Shown here: in pieces, positions 1 to 5,549 of the stretch
Layout of the letters: every line of letters starts with the position of its first letter
Numbering within the stretch: position 1 is the first letter of the stretch
Notes under the pieces: generated by a model
The model's database searches: none
Seen by the model: only the letters and a program-made list of their open reading frames with translations
Told to the model about the DNA's origin: nothing
DNA from: Pseudomonas sp.
Lineage (GTDB): Bacteria; Pseudomonadota; Gammaproteobacteria; Pseudomonadales; Pseudomonadaceae
Length of the DNA stretch: 5,549 bases
NCBI GenBank assembly: GCA_003525045.1
Contig: DQGF01000393.1
Coordinates: 1-5,549, forward strand
Direction: 5' to 3'
Made by a program: the position numbers and the translations under genes

Positions 1-1
1 C

Positions 2-385
2 CTCAAAACCCTCGAGCCATCAACGATCCAAAGCACCTCCCCCTATCTCTCTGGCGATTCGAAAAAATTCCACCAGGCCGCCGACCGGGCCCTGGACCAT
101 TACCTCAAACCCGCCGTTCTCGAAGACGCCAACAGGCGGCGCAAACCCGCGATGATTTTCATCGTCGCCCCCGAAGTCGACAATGAAACGCTACTGGCCC
201 AGGTCTGCGAATTGCTGGCTTCGGCCAATGCCATGGTCAGTGATTTGGCCGGGTTGATGGACGGGACCCAGCGCAACACGATGCTGGCGGTTCAGCAGGT
301 CATCATGCTGGGTGAACTGGCGGTGAATCGGGTGCTGGATAATGTGGCGCCGCCGCAAAACGCTCAACCGCTGTTGAACAACTGA
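2..385 (+). CDS. DUF6124 family protein, 5'-truncated by window edge
   Basis: The frame is open from base 2 to the TGA at 383-385, giving 127 visible residues; the true start lies before the window. An ATG at 152 could be mistaken for the start. However, the codons before it read as family-like protein: a polar stretch ending SPYLSGDSKKFHQAADRALD, then HYLKPA and a basic linker. The C-terminal part (MIFIVAPEVDNETLLAQVCE onward) is a helical bundle-like segment with ELLASANAMVSDLAGLMDG and an IMLGELAVNRVLDN helix. From memory this matches the small Pseudomonas DUF6124 proteins, which are about 115-135 residues long, so only a few residues should be missing. Function is unknown. No signal peptide or membrane segment is visible. 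It stands alone on this strand and converges on the VOC gene. Confidence 0.8.
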   Translation, partial: LKTLEPSTIQSTSPYLSGDSKKFHQAADRALDHYLKPAVLEDANRRRKPAMIFIVAPEVDNETLLAQVCELLASANAMVSDLAGLMDGTQRNTMLAVQQVIMLGELAVNRVLDNVAPPQNAQPLLNN

Positions 386-398
386 CGAATCAGATTCG
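386..398. repeat. 13-bp perfect palindrome after the DUF6124 stop
   Basis: CGAATC-A-GATTCG is a perfect 6-bp inverted repeat around one central base, starting directly after the TGA stop. The loop is too short for a normal hairpin, so it resembles a protein-binding dyad more than a terminator. No function is known and chance cannot be excluded. Confidence 0.3.
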
Positions 399-521
399 GT
401 GTACTCCCGGTCCTACGCTTGAACGATCACTACCGCTTCCAGTGAAAGGCCCTGACGGGATTACTTCACGGCTATGGCATTCCCGGCCTGACGGTCGGCG
501 CGCTGCAGGTACGCGGCAGCC

Positions 522-551
522 AGGGCCCAACCTCTGCAGATTGGGCCTTTT
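522..551 (+). terminator. Likely intrinsic terminator for the DUF6124 transcript
   Basis: GGCCCAA (524-530) pairs with TTGGGCC (541-547) around a 10-nt loop; a G-U and an A-T pair can extend the stem to 522/549. The right arm runs straight into TTTT (548-551). The T tract lies on the + strand only; on the - strand the stem is followed by CTGG, so it should stop transcription coming from the DUF6124 gene. It lies 136 bp past that gene's stop and 10 bp beyond the 3' end of the convergent VOC gene. The rest of the 386-560 spacer shows no gene I can support. Confidence 0.6.
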
Positions 552-560
552 GTCCTGTGG

Positions 561-974
561 TTACTGATCCTTTTCGCAGTTGACCATCCACGACACACCA
601 AACCGGTCGACCAGCATCCCGAAGCGCGCCGCCCAGAATGTGGCTTCCAGTGGCATTTGCACCTTGCCGTCTTCGGCCAGCGCGGTGAACACGCGTTCAG
701 CCTCGGCAATGCTGTCGACATTCAGCGAGACCGAACAACCGGCCATTTCATCCGTGGGGCGATCCGGTGTGGTGTCAGAGCCCATGATCGCCTGGTCGCC
801 CACCGACAGGCGGGTGTGGATGATCAGGTTGTGCAGGTCCGCCGCGAAGTGCTCGCGCGCCGGGCTTTCACCGAAGGTCATCATCATTTCGATCTGGCCT
901 TGCAGGGCCTGGGCATAGAAGGTGAAGGCCGCTTTGCAGTCGCCATTGAAAATAAGGTAGGGATTGATTTTCAT
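561..974 (-). CDS. VOC family protein, PhnB/YjdN-like (glyoxalase fold)
   Basis: A 137-residue protein of the vicinal-oxygen-chelate superfamily, PhnB / 3-demethylubiquinone-methyltransferase-like branch; E. coli PhnB is of similar length. Visible marks are the N-terminal MKINPYLIFNGDCKAAFTFY (residues 1-20), where the FNGDC..A..FY pattern is typical, the IIHTRLSVGDQAIMGSD strand pair (51-67) with His53, and the C-terminal TFWAARFGMLVDRFGVSWMV (112-131), the best-conserved family block. Members are soluble and adopt paired beta-alpha-beta-beta-beta units, usually as dimers. Many have no proven activity, so neither a substrate nor metal dependence can be assigned. The start is supported by GGGAG (982-986 on the + strand) seven bases before the ATG. 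It lies 91 bp downstream of the TetR gene on the same strand; a shared transcript is possible but not shown. Confidence 0.88.
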   Translation of the reverse strand: MKINPYLIFNGDCKAAFTFYAQALQGQIEMMMTFGESPAREHFAADLHNLIIHTRLSVGDQAIMGSDTTPDRPTDEMAGCSVSLNVDSIAEAERVFTALAEDGKVQMPLEATFWAARFGMLVDRFGVSWMVNCEKDQ

Positions 975-1017
975 GTTTCAGCTCCCGGTCATTGAGGGGG
1001 ACACATCGGTTGGACGA

Positions 1018-1032
1018 TTGCTTCGTCAGCAA
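1018..1032. repeat. Short inverted repeat upstream of the VOC gene
   Basis: TTGCT (1018-1022) and AGCAA (1028-1032) are exact inverted 5-bp arms around a 5-bp spacer, in the 91-bp gap between the TetR and VOC genes and 44 bp upstream of the VOC start. The geometry would suit a small operator dyad, but arms this short arise easily by chance. I found no convincing sigma-70 promoter in the gap. Confidence 0.2.
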
Positions 1033-1065
1033 ATTCCGATGCACTTCGACTCGGGTAGCAAAGCC

Positions 1066-1725
1066 CTAAAACGCTGCGGACGGTTGGGTTTTTTTAGATG
1101 TTTTTCCTATGGGCGAGGCGAGGCTTATTGCCTCCGGTGTGCGTCGTGGTATCAACACACGCTCGATCGCCCCACTGACCAGACTCTCCAGCAGTTCTTC
1201 ACGATCCCGCTCGTCCAGCGGATGCTGCGCCAGCCAGCCGGGGGCGCTGTTGAGCAAATTGGCGATGGCGTGCCCGGCAGCGCGTTGCGCCTCTTCGTTG
1301 AGGCGGAGTTTCGTCCCGAGCATCGTCAGCAGGCGGCGCTCGTATTGTTCACGCAACTGCCGAACCCGCTCCTGTTGTTCTTCATTCAGGCAGCCGCTGT
1401 CGCGCTCCACCAGCCGAAAATGCCAAGGCATCTCCTGATGCAGATTCACATGCGCGCGGATCAGCGCCTGCAGTTTGTCGCGTTTGGCCGGAGCCTGTTG
1501 GGCGATGCGCCCCAGGGTGGCCAGCAGCTCTTCGTAAAATTCCTCGATCAGATCGAGCAGCAAGTGCTGCTTGCTGGGGTAATGGTGATACAACGAACCC
1601 GGGGCGAGCCCCAGGCACGTTGCGAGCTCACGCATGCCGACCTGGCCGAACCCCTTGCTGGCGAACAGCTCCAGCACCTTGTCCCGGTATTCGGCGAACC
1701 GTGAGCAACGCTCAGGCATAGGCAT
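1066..1725 (-). CDS. TetR/AcrR family transcriptional regulator
   Basis: A 219-residue one-component DNA-binding regulator. The N-terminal TetR helix-turn-helix spans about residues 12-60: KVLELFASKGFGQVGMRELA, then CLGLAPGSLYHHYPSKQHLL, where the GSLYHHYPSK recognition-helix region is diagnostic. Residues about 60-192 form the helical ligand-binding and dimerisation domain, which varies in sequence. The last about 25 residues are polar and basic with no predicted fold. The ATG at 1725 lies inside the 3' end of the dehydrogenase gene, a 14-bp overlap; a second in-frame ATG is at 1719. GGGG lies about 10 bases before the first ATG, which favours 1725. The overlap suggests translational coupling with the dehydrogenase. 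By analogy with TetR proteins next to fatty-acid oxidation genes it may be an acyl-CoA-responsive repressor of its own operon. That is inference; the ligand is unknown. Confidence 0.92.
   Translation of the reverse strand: MPMPERCSRFAEYRDKVLELFASKGFGQVGMRELATCLGLAPGSLYHHYPSKQHLLLDLIEEFYEELLATLGRIAQQAPAKRDKLQALIRAHVNLHQEMPWHFRLVERDSGCLNEEQQERVRQLREQYERRLLTMLGTKLRLNEEAQRAAGHAIANLLNSAPGWLAQHPLDERDREELLESLVSGAIERVLIPRRTPEAISLASPIGKTSKKTQPSAAF
1712..1725 (-). other. 14-bp dehydrogenase/TetR gene overlap
   Basis: The final codons of the dehydrogenase (His-Ala-Tyr-Ala-stop) contain ATGCCTATGCC in another frame. This gives two in-frame possible starts for the TetR gene, at 1725 and 1719, before the shared TGA at 1712-1714. 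The arrangement suits stop-restart translational coupling, which would tie regulator level to enzyme translation. Confidence 0.7.
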
Positions 1726-2563
1726 GGAAGCCGCGCCCCGTTTTGCGTCCCAGGTAGCCGGCGGCGACCATCTCCTTCAGCAGTGGCGCGGGGCGGTATT
1801 TGCTGTCGTTGAAACCTTCGTAGAAGGCTTCGAGAATCGCCAGCACGGTGTCCAGGCCGATCAGGTCCGCCAACGCCAGCGGGCCGATGGGCTGGTTGCA
1901 GCCCAAGCGCATGCCGGCGTCGATGTCTTTGGCGCTGGCCAGGCCTTCCTGTAACACCAGGATCGCTTCGTTGATCATCGGCACCAGGATCCGGTTGACC
2001 ACGAAGCCCGGACGGTTGCCGGCGGTGATCGCGGTCTTGCCGAGGGTGGTGGCCATGTACAGCGCCAGGGCGTGGGTCGCGTCGCTGGTTTGCAGGCCGC
2101 GGATCACTTCGATCAGGCCCATCATCGGCACCGGGTTGAAGAAGTGCAGGCCGATGAAGCGTTCAGGCTGGCTGACGCTGGCGGCGAGTTGGGTGATGGA
2201 CAGCGACGAGGTGTTGGAGGCAATCACACAGTCGGCGCCGACCTGCGCGGCAATCTGTTGCAGCACGCGCAGTTTCAGGTCGAGGTTTTCGGTGGCGGCT
2301 TCGATCACCAGTTGCACGTTCTGCAGGCTGCTGTAGTCGGTGCTGGTGCGGATCCTGTCGAGGGCGGCGAGCTTTTGCTCTTGGGACAATGTGTCTTTGG
2401 CGATCTGCCGGTCGAGGTTTTTGCCGACCGTCGCGATGGCCTTTTGCAGGGCGCTGTCGCAAATGTCGATCAAGGTCACGTTGAAGCCGGCCAGGGCGCA
2501 GACTTGCGCAATGCCGTTGCCCATGGTGCCCGCGCCGATCACGCCAATGTTTTGCAGATTCAT
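1712..2563 (-). CDS. 3-hydroxybutyryl-CoA dehydrogenase (3-hydroxyacyl-CoA dehydrogenase family)
   Basis: A soluble 283-residue NAD(P)-dependent enzyme that interconverts (S)-3-hydroxyacyl-CoA and 3-oxoacyl-CoA, probably with C4 substrates; this is a step of butyrate/short-chain fatty-acid oxidation. The N-terminal Rossmann domain carries GAGTMG (residues 10-15) and the acidic end of beta-2, LID (31-33). Catalytic positions fit the family spacing: Ser119 in SNTSS, His140 in GLHFFNPVP, Glu152, and Asn190 in NRPGFVVNR. The C-terminal helical domain (about 185-283) ends in GYLGRKTGRGFHAYA, the usual terminus, so the gene is full length. AAGGA at 2571-2575 (+ coordinates) lies seven bases before the ATG. 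The family also includes PaaH, Hbd and related enzymes; the substrate cannot be decided from sequence alone and no phenylacetate genes are visible, so I give no symbol. It is the first gene of the - strand unit and overlaps the TetR gene. Confidence 0.93.
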   Translation of the reverse strand: MNLQNIGVIGAGTMGNGIAQVCALAGFNVTLIDICDSALQKAIATVGKNLDRQIAKDTLSQEQKLAALDRIRTSTDYSSLQNVQLVIEAATENLDLKLRVLQQIAAQVGADCVIASNTSSLSITQLAASVSQPERFIGLHFFNPVPMMGLIEVIRGLQTSDATHALALYMATTLGKTAITAGNRPGFVVNRILVPMINEAILVLQEGLASAKDIDAGMRLGCNQPIGPLALADLIGLDTVLAILEAFYEGFNDSKYRPAPLLKEMVAAGYLGRKTGRGFHAYA

Positions 2564-2596
2564 GTTCCTGTCCTTGCGCTCAAACCTTGCGATACC

Positions 2597-2633
2597 TTGG
2601 CCGTCGCATCGGCCGAAGGCGTACTATTGGCCG
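2597..2633. repeat. Spaced TTGGCCG direct repeats with internal inverted copy
   Basis: TTGGCCG occurs at 2597-2603 and 2627-2633, 30 bp start to start or about three helical turns. CGGCC at 2610-2614 forms an inverted pair with GGCCG at 2599-2603. Same-face direct half-sites are common for AraC-family operators, so this is a candidate site. In GC-rich DNA, GGCCG copies are not rare. Confidence 0.3.
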
Positions 2634-2710
2634 CGAGTCTAGAGCCGGCAGGGCGGTTATCCTATGCCGAAACTGTTCAACGGCACTGGTTTTTTTGCCA
2701 TTCGGATGAT

Positions 2711-2716
2711 AGGGAG
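2711..2716 (+). promoter_or_regulatory. Ribosome binding site that sets the AraC start
   Basis: AGGGAG, within a longer purine run (2710-2721), lies 12 bases before the ATG at 2729. The same reading frame stays open far upstream, to an ATG at 2072, but that part is antisense to the dehydrogenase gene. This purine run and the family-like N-terminus after it decide for 2729. Confidence 0.6.
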
Positions 2717-2728
2717 AGAAGCGTTCAA

Positions 2729-3748
2729 ATGCGCGAAAAAGACTCGGTGGCCGCCTACTTCGTGCAGGCCATGGTCCAGGGGCTGGGGGACGATCCGCAG
2801 CGCCTGGGGGCTGTGCTGGAACAGGTGGGCATCGCCCCGGCGTTGATGGAACAACCCACGGCACGGGTCCCGGCCAGTGCATTTGCTGCGCTGTGGCTGA
2901 TCCAGATCCGCGAACTCGACGACGAATTCTTCGGCCTCGACTCCCATGGCATGCCGCCGGGCAGCTTCGCCCTGATCTGCCGCGCGCTGATCCAGGAGCC
3001 CGACCTGCACAAAGCCATGCGCCAGTGCCTGGCCAACTTCGCCCTGTTCCTCCAGGACTTTCGCGGCACGCTGACCGTGCGCGGCAAGCGGGCGGTCATC
3101 AGCCTGGAAACCCGTGCGCAAAACGACGACCGCAGTCGATTGGGCGAAGAAACGTTCCTGATATTGATGATCAGCCTGCTGTGCTGGCTGGGCGGTCGAC
3201 GCATCCCGATCGATCGCGCGGACTTCCGCCATAAGCGCGTCGCCCTCAGCGATGACCGTTTGCTCTGGGGGCCCAACCTGACCTTTGGCGCCGAACGCAC
3301 CGAGATCGAATTTGCCAGCCACTACCTGCGCCTGCCGGTGGTTCAGGACCTGGCCTCACTGAAAGTATTCCTGCGCACCGCGCCGCAATGGCTGGTGATC
3401 CGCTTCCGCAACCAGCATGGCCTGGCCTCCCAGGTTCATCAGCGCCTGCGCCATAGCCATTACGGCGAATGGCCGACCTTGCAGGCCTTCGCCCTGGAAC
3501 AACACCTGAGCCCCAGCACCTTCCGCCGCAAGCTGGAGCGCGAAGGCTGTTCGTATCAGGAGATCAAGGACGAAGTGCGGCGCGGAGTGGCATTCGAGCA
3601 GTTGCGCCAAAGCAAGGCGAGCATCGGCGATATTGCCGAGCGATTGGGGTTTCAGGAACCGAGCGCGTTTCATCGGGCGTTCAAGAAGTGGACGGGGGAG
3701 AGTCCGGGGCGGTATCGGGCGCGGTTTCAGGGGGAAGGGACTGAATGA
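2729..3748 (+). CDS. AraC family transcriptional regulator with Arabinose_bd-like N-terminal domain
   Basis: A 339-residue regulator. Residues about 15-205 form the effector domain of the Arabinose_bd/AraC_N type seen in OruR-like regulators (family-typical segments: GIAPALMEQPTARVPASAFA at 34-53 and LWGPNLTFGAERTEIEFAS at 179-197). Residues about 245-333 form the AraC DNA-binding domain with two helix-turn-helix units: TLQAFALEQHLSPSTFRRKL (250-269), and SIGDIAERLGFQEPSAFHRA (298-317) followed by FKKWTGESPGRYR, the conserved AraC signature end. Length is normal for this subfamily. It is transcribed away from the dehydrogenase and its stop overlaps the exporter start by 4 bp, so it probably controls the exporter, itself, or the divergent dehydrogenase. 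The effector is unknown. The open frame upstream to 2072 is not part of the gene. Confidence 0.92.
   Translation: MREKDSVAAYFVQAMVQGLGDDPQRLGAVLEQVGIAPALMEQPTARVPASAFAALWLIQIRELDDEFFGLDSHGMPPGSFALICRALIQEPDLHKAMRQCLANFALFLQDFRGTLTVRGKRAVISLETRAQNDDRSRLGEETFLILMISLLCWLGGRRIPIDRADFRHKRVALSDDRLLWGPNLTFGAERTEIEFASHYLRLPVVQDLASLKVFLRTAPQWLVIRFRNQHGLASQVHQRLRHSHYGEWPTLQAFALEQHLSPSTFRRKLEREGCSYQEIKDEVRRGVAFEQLRQSKASIGDIAERLGFQEPSAFHRAFKKWTGESPGRYRARFQGEGTE
3735..3740 (+). promoter_or_regulatory. Ribosome binding site for the ABC exporter inside the AraC 3' end
   Basis: AAGGGA, in a longer GGGGAAGGGA run (3731-3740), lies four bases before the ATG at 3745. That ATG shares its last bases with the AraC TGA (ATGA). 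This supports the 3745 start and coupled translation of the two genes. Confidence 0.7.
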
Positions 3749-5549
3749 GTCCGGCCCTTGATCGCGTCACTTCGCTGCTCGACCAGGCGAGACGCGCCTT
3801 GCTCCTGGTCTGGGCAACCTCTCGCGGTCTGTTCCTAGGGTTGGTCCTGGCAACCCTGATCGCCGGTGTCCTCCCGGCGCTGGCCGCCTGGCTGGGCCAG
3901 CGCATCGTCGATGCGGTGGTCACCGCCATGCAGTTGCACGCGCAGCAGGGCAGTGCGCCGTTGTGGCCGGTGGTGCGTTATGTGCTGTTTGAAGCCGGTG
4001 TGCTCGCATTGCTGTCCGGGGCCCAGCGGGCGTTGTCGGTGCAGCAGTCGTTGTTGCGGGTGCAGCTGGGGCAGAAGGTCAATACGATGATTCTGGAGAA
4101 GGCCCAGACGTTGTCGCTGGTGCAGTTCGAGAATTCCGAGTTCTACGACAAGCTGGTGCGGGTCCGGCGCGAGGCGTCGACCCGGCCGTTGGCGCTGGTG
4201 ATGAAGTCGTTGGGGCTGATCCAGAACCTGATCGTGTTGATCAGTTTCGGCGTGTTGCTGGTGCACTTTTCGCCGTGGGCGCTGGTGCTGCTGGTGGTCG
4301 GCGCGTTGCCGGTGTTCTTTGCCGAAGCGCATTTTTCCGGGGATGCCTTCCGGTTGTTCACCCGCCGCGCGCCGGAGAGTCGCCAGCAAAATTACATCGA
4401 GACGCTGCTGTCCCATGAAGGCTATATCAAAGAGGTCAAGCTGTTCGGTTTTGCGCCGCTGTTGTTGAAGCGTTATCGCGAGACGTTCGCCCGTCTCTAT
4501 GCCGAAGACCGACGGTTGACGCTGCGCCGTGATGGCTGGGGTTTCGGGCTGGGCCTGCTGGGCACCGCGGCGTTTTATCTGGCGTATGCCTGGGTGGTGG
4601 TCGATGCCGTCCACGGCAACATCAGCCTCGGCCAGATGACCATGTACCTGGTGTTGTTCAAGCAGGGGCAGACGGCGGTGAGCAGCAGCCTCAGCGCCAT
4701 CAGTGGTCTTTACGAAGATGGCCTCTACCTGTCGAGTCTTTATGAATACCTGGCGGAACCGGTGGTGGTCGATACCGGCAGCCTGACGGTGGGCGCGCTG
4801 CCCGGCGATGGTTTGCGTTTCGAGAACGTCGGTTTCCGTTATCCGGGGGCGAGCCGCGCCGCGCTGGAAGGCATCGATCTGCACCTGGTGCCCGGACACA
4901 GCGTGGCGCTGGTGGGGGAGAACGGTTCGGGCAAGACCACGCTGATCAAACTGCTGGCCCGTCTGTACCGTCCCGATCAGGGCCGCATTCTGCTGGACGG
5001 CAGCGATCTGCAGGCGTGGGAAGAAGACGCGCTGCGTCGACGCATCGGCGTGATTTTTCAGGACTACATCCGTTACCAGTTCTCTGTCGGCGAGAACATC
5101 GGCGTCGGCGATACCCTGGCGTTCAACGATGAACAGCGTTGGCAGGAGGCTGCCGCCGAAGGCATGGCTGCGCCCTTTATCGAACGCCTGGATCGAGGAT
5201 ATGCCACACAACTGGGACGCTGGTTCGCCGGTGGGCAGGAACTGTCCGGCGGGCAATGGCAGAAGGTCGCCTTGTCCCGCGCCTACATGCGCCGCGAGGC
5301 CGACATCCTGATTCTCGATGAGCCGACCTCGGCGCTGGACCCGGCGGCGGAAGCCGCGGTGTTCGAGCATTTCAGCGAACACACCGAAGGCCGCATGACG
5401 TTACTGATTTCCCACCGCTTTTCCAGCGTGCGCAATGCCGATCACATCATCGTGCTGGATCAGGGTTCGATCCTGGAGCGGGGAGATCATGACAGTCTGG
5501 TGACGGCGGGCGGGCGCTATGCGCAGTTGTTCAACTTGCAGGCCAAGGG
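3745..5549 (+). CDS. ABC exporter, fused permease and ATP-binding protein, 3'-truncated by window edge
   Basis: The frame is open from the ATG at 3745 to the last base, giving 601 codons with no stop; family members are about 600 residues, so few are missing. The transmembrane domain (about 1-335) has six likely helices near residues 27-50, 76-93, 157-175, 177-194, 265-285 and 293-312. The coupling region reads YIETLLSHEGYIKEVKLFGF (217-236). The nucleotide-binding domain (about 357-601) is complete: A-loop Tyr366, Walker A GENGSGKT (391-398, Lys397), Q-loop Gln439, signature LSGGQ (500-504), Walker B ILILDE (521-526) with catalytic Glu526, D-loop SALD (529-532) and H-loop His557. It should therefore work as an ATP-driven homodimeric inner-membrane exporter. 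There is no N-terminal C39 peptidase domain. The KEVKLFG-type coupling segment recalls peptide/lantibiotic-type exporters, but the substrate is unknown. It is coupled to the AraC gene by an ATGA overlap. Confidence 0.93.
   Translation, partial: MSPALDRVTSLLDQARRALLLVWATSRGLFLGLVLATLIAGVLPALAAWLGQRIVDAVVTAMQLHAQQGSAPLWPVVRYVLFEAGVLALLSGAQRALSVQQSLLRVQLGQKVNTMILEKAQTLSLVQFENSEFYDKLVRVRREASTRPLALVMKSLGLIQNLIVLISFGVLLVHFSPWALVLLVVGALPVFFAEAHFSGDAFRLFTRRAPESRQQNYIETLLSHEGYIKEVKLFGFAPLLLKRYRETFARLYAEDRRLTLRRDGWGFGLGLLGTAAFYLAYAWVVVDAVHGNISLGQMTMYLVLFKQGQTAVSSSLSAISGLYEDGLYLSSLYEYLAEPVVVDTGSLTVGALPGDGLRFENVGFRYPGASRAALEGIDLHLVPGHSVALVGENGSGKTTLIKLLARLYRPDQGRILLDGSDLQAWEEDALRRRIGVIFQDYIRYQFSVGENIGVGDTLAFNDEQRWQEAAAEGMAAPFIERLDRGYATQLGRWFAGGQELSGGQWQKVALSRAYMRREADILILDEPTSALDPAAEAAVFEHFSEHTEGRMTLLISHRFSSVRNADHIIVLDQGSILERGDHDSLVTAGGRYAQLFNLQAK

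Larger units (their letters stand above)
2564..2728. promoter_or_regulatory. Divergent regulatory region between dehydrogenase and AraC genes
   Basis: These 165 bp separate two divergent units and should carry both promoters. No strong sigma-70 box pair stands out. The best weak + strand candidates are TTGGCC (2597-2602) with TACTAT (2622-2627) at a long 19-bp spacing, and TATCCT (2658-2663) without a good -35. The region holds TTGGCCG twice in direct orientation (2597-2603 and 2627-2633) and an inverted CGGCC between them. There is also a weak hairpin, TGCCG (2665-2669) with CGGCA (2681-2685), followed after four bases by seven T (2690-2696) in the presumed AraC leader. Binding of the AraC protein here is likely on general grounds but unproven. 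Confidence 0.5.

Noticed and set aside
461..721. An 86-codon - strand frame overlapping the VOC gene 3' end
   Set aside because: More than half lies in another frame of the VOC gene and there is no convincing start or ribosome binding site. Only its tail in the spacer is noted, as a possible remnant.
1064..1095. A possible + strand terminator: CCCTAA, TTGGG and then seven T
   Set aside because: The stem needs a bulge and is only about five pairs with a long loop, no + strand gene leads into it, and the T run is the coding complement of Lys codons in the TetR tail.
964..1704. A 246-codon + strand frame antisense to the TetR gene
   Set aside because: The - strand encodes an unmistakable TetR helix-turn-helix here; the + product has no family features.
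2072..2728. Upstream extension of the AraC reading frame to an ATG at 2072
   Set aside because: Most of it is antisense to the well-supported dehydrogenase gene and it shows no AraC-family content; the start at 2729 has a ribosome binding site and gives the normal length.
2657..3322. A 221-codon - strand frame antisense to the AraC gene
   Set aside because: It overlaps the effector domain of a clear AraC regulator, has no recognisable domain, and looks like a codon-bias shadow.
3835..5382. A 515-codon open frame on the - strand antisense to the ABC exporter
   Set aside because: Its His/Gln/Arg-rich composition is what the mirror of G/C-ending codons produces. The + strand carries a full set of ABC motifs over the same bases, and the antisense product matches no family I know.

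Overview
This is a GC-rich bacterial window with tightly packed genes. It most likely comes from a Pseudomonas, probably of the fluorescens group. The main pointers are a DUF6124-type small protein at the left edge, a family I know almost only from Pseudomonas, together with G/C-ending codons and the overall mix of genes. The species call is inference.

Layout, left to right: (1) the 3' part of a DUF6124-family gene on the + strand, running in from before the window and ending at 385; (2) a 175-bp convergent spacer with a likely intrinsic terminator at about 522-551; (3) a PhnB/YjdN-like VOC (glyoxalase-fold) protein on the - strand, 561-974; (4) a TetR/AcrR regulator on the - strand, 1066-1725; (5) a 3-hydroxybutyryl-CoA dehydrogenase on the - strand, 1712-2563, whose 3' end overlaps the start of the TetR gene by 14 bp; (6) a 165-bp divergent spacer; (7) an AraC-family regulator with an N-terminal Arabinose_bd-like domain on the + strand, 2729-3748; (8) an ABC exporter with fused permease and ATPase, + strand, from 3745 to the window edge, overlapping the AraC stop by 4 bp (ATGA).

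Two functional units can be proposed. The dehydrogenase and the TetR protein form an overlapping - strand pair, which suggests an acyl-CoA-responsive repressor made together with an enzyme of short-chain fatty-acid or butyrate oxidation. The VOC gene lies 91 bp further downstream on the same strand and may or may not share this transcript. On the other side, the AraC regulator and the ABC exporter are translationally coupled on the + strand, which suggests a regulated export function with an unknown substrate. The shared region 2564-2728 must hold the promoters of both units.

I see no RNA gene, CRISPR array, insertion sequence, prophage remnant or clearly new system. The long open frames antisense to the exporter, the AraC gene and the TetR gene are best explained as mirror frames of real genes. 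The exporter has no stop codon inside the window, so its frame is open at the right edge.
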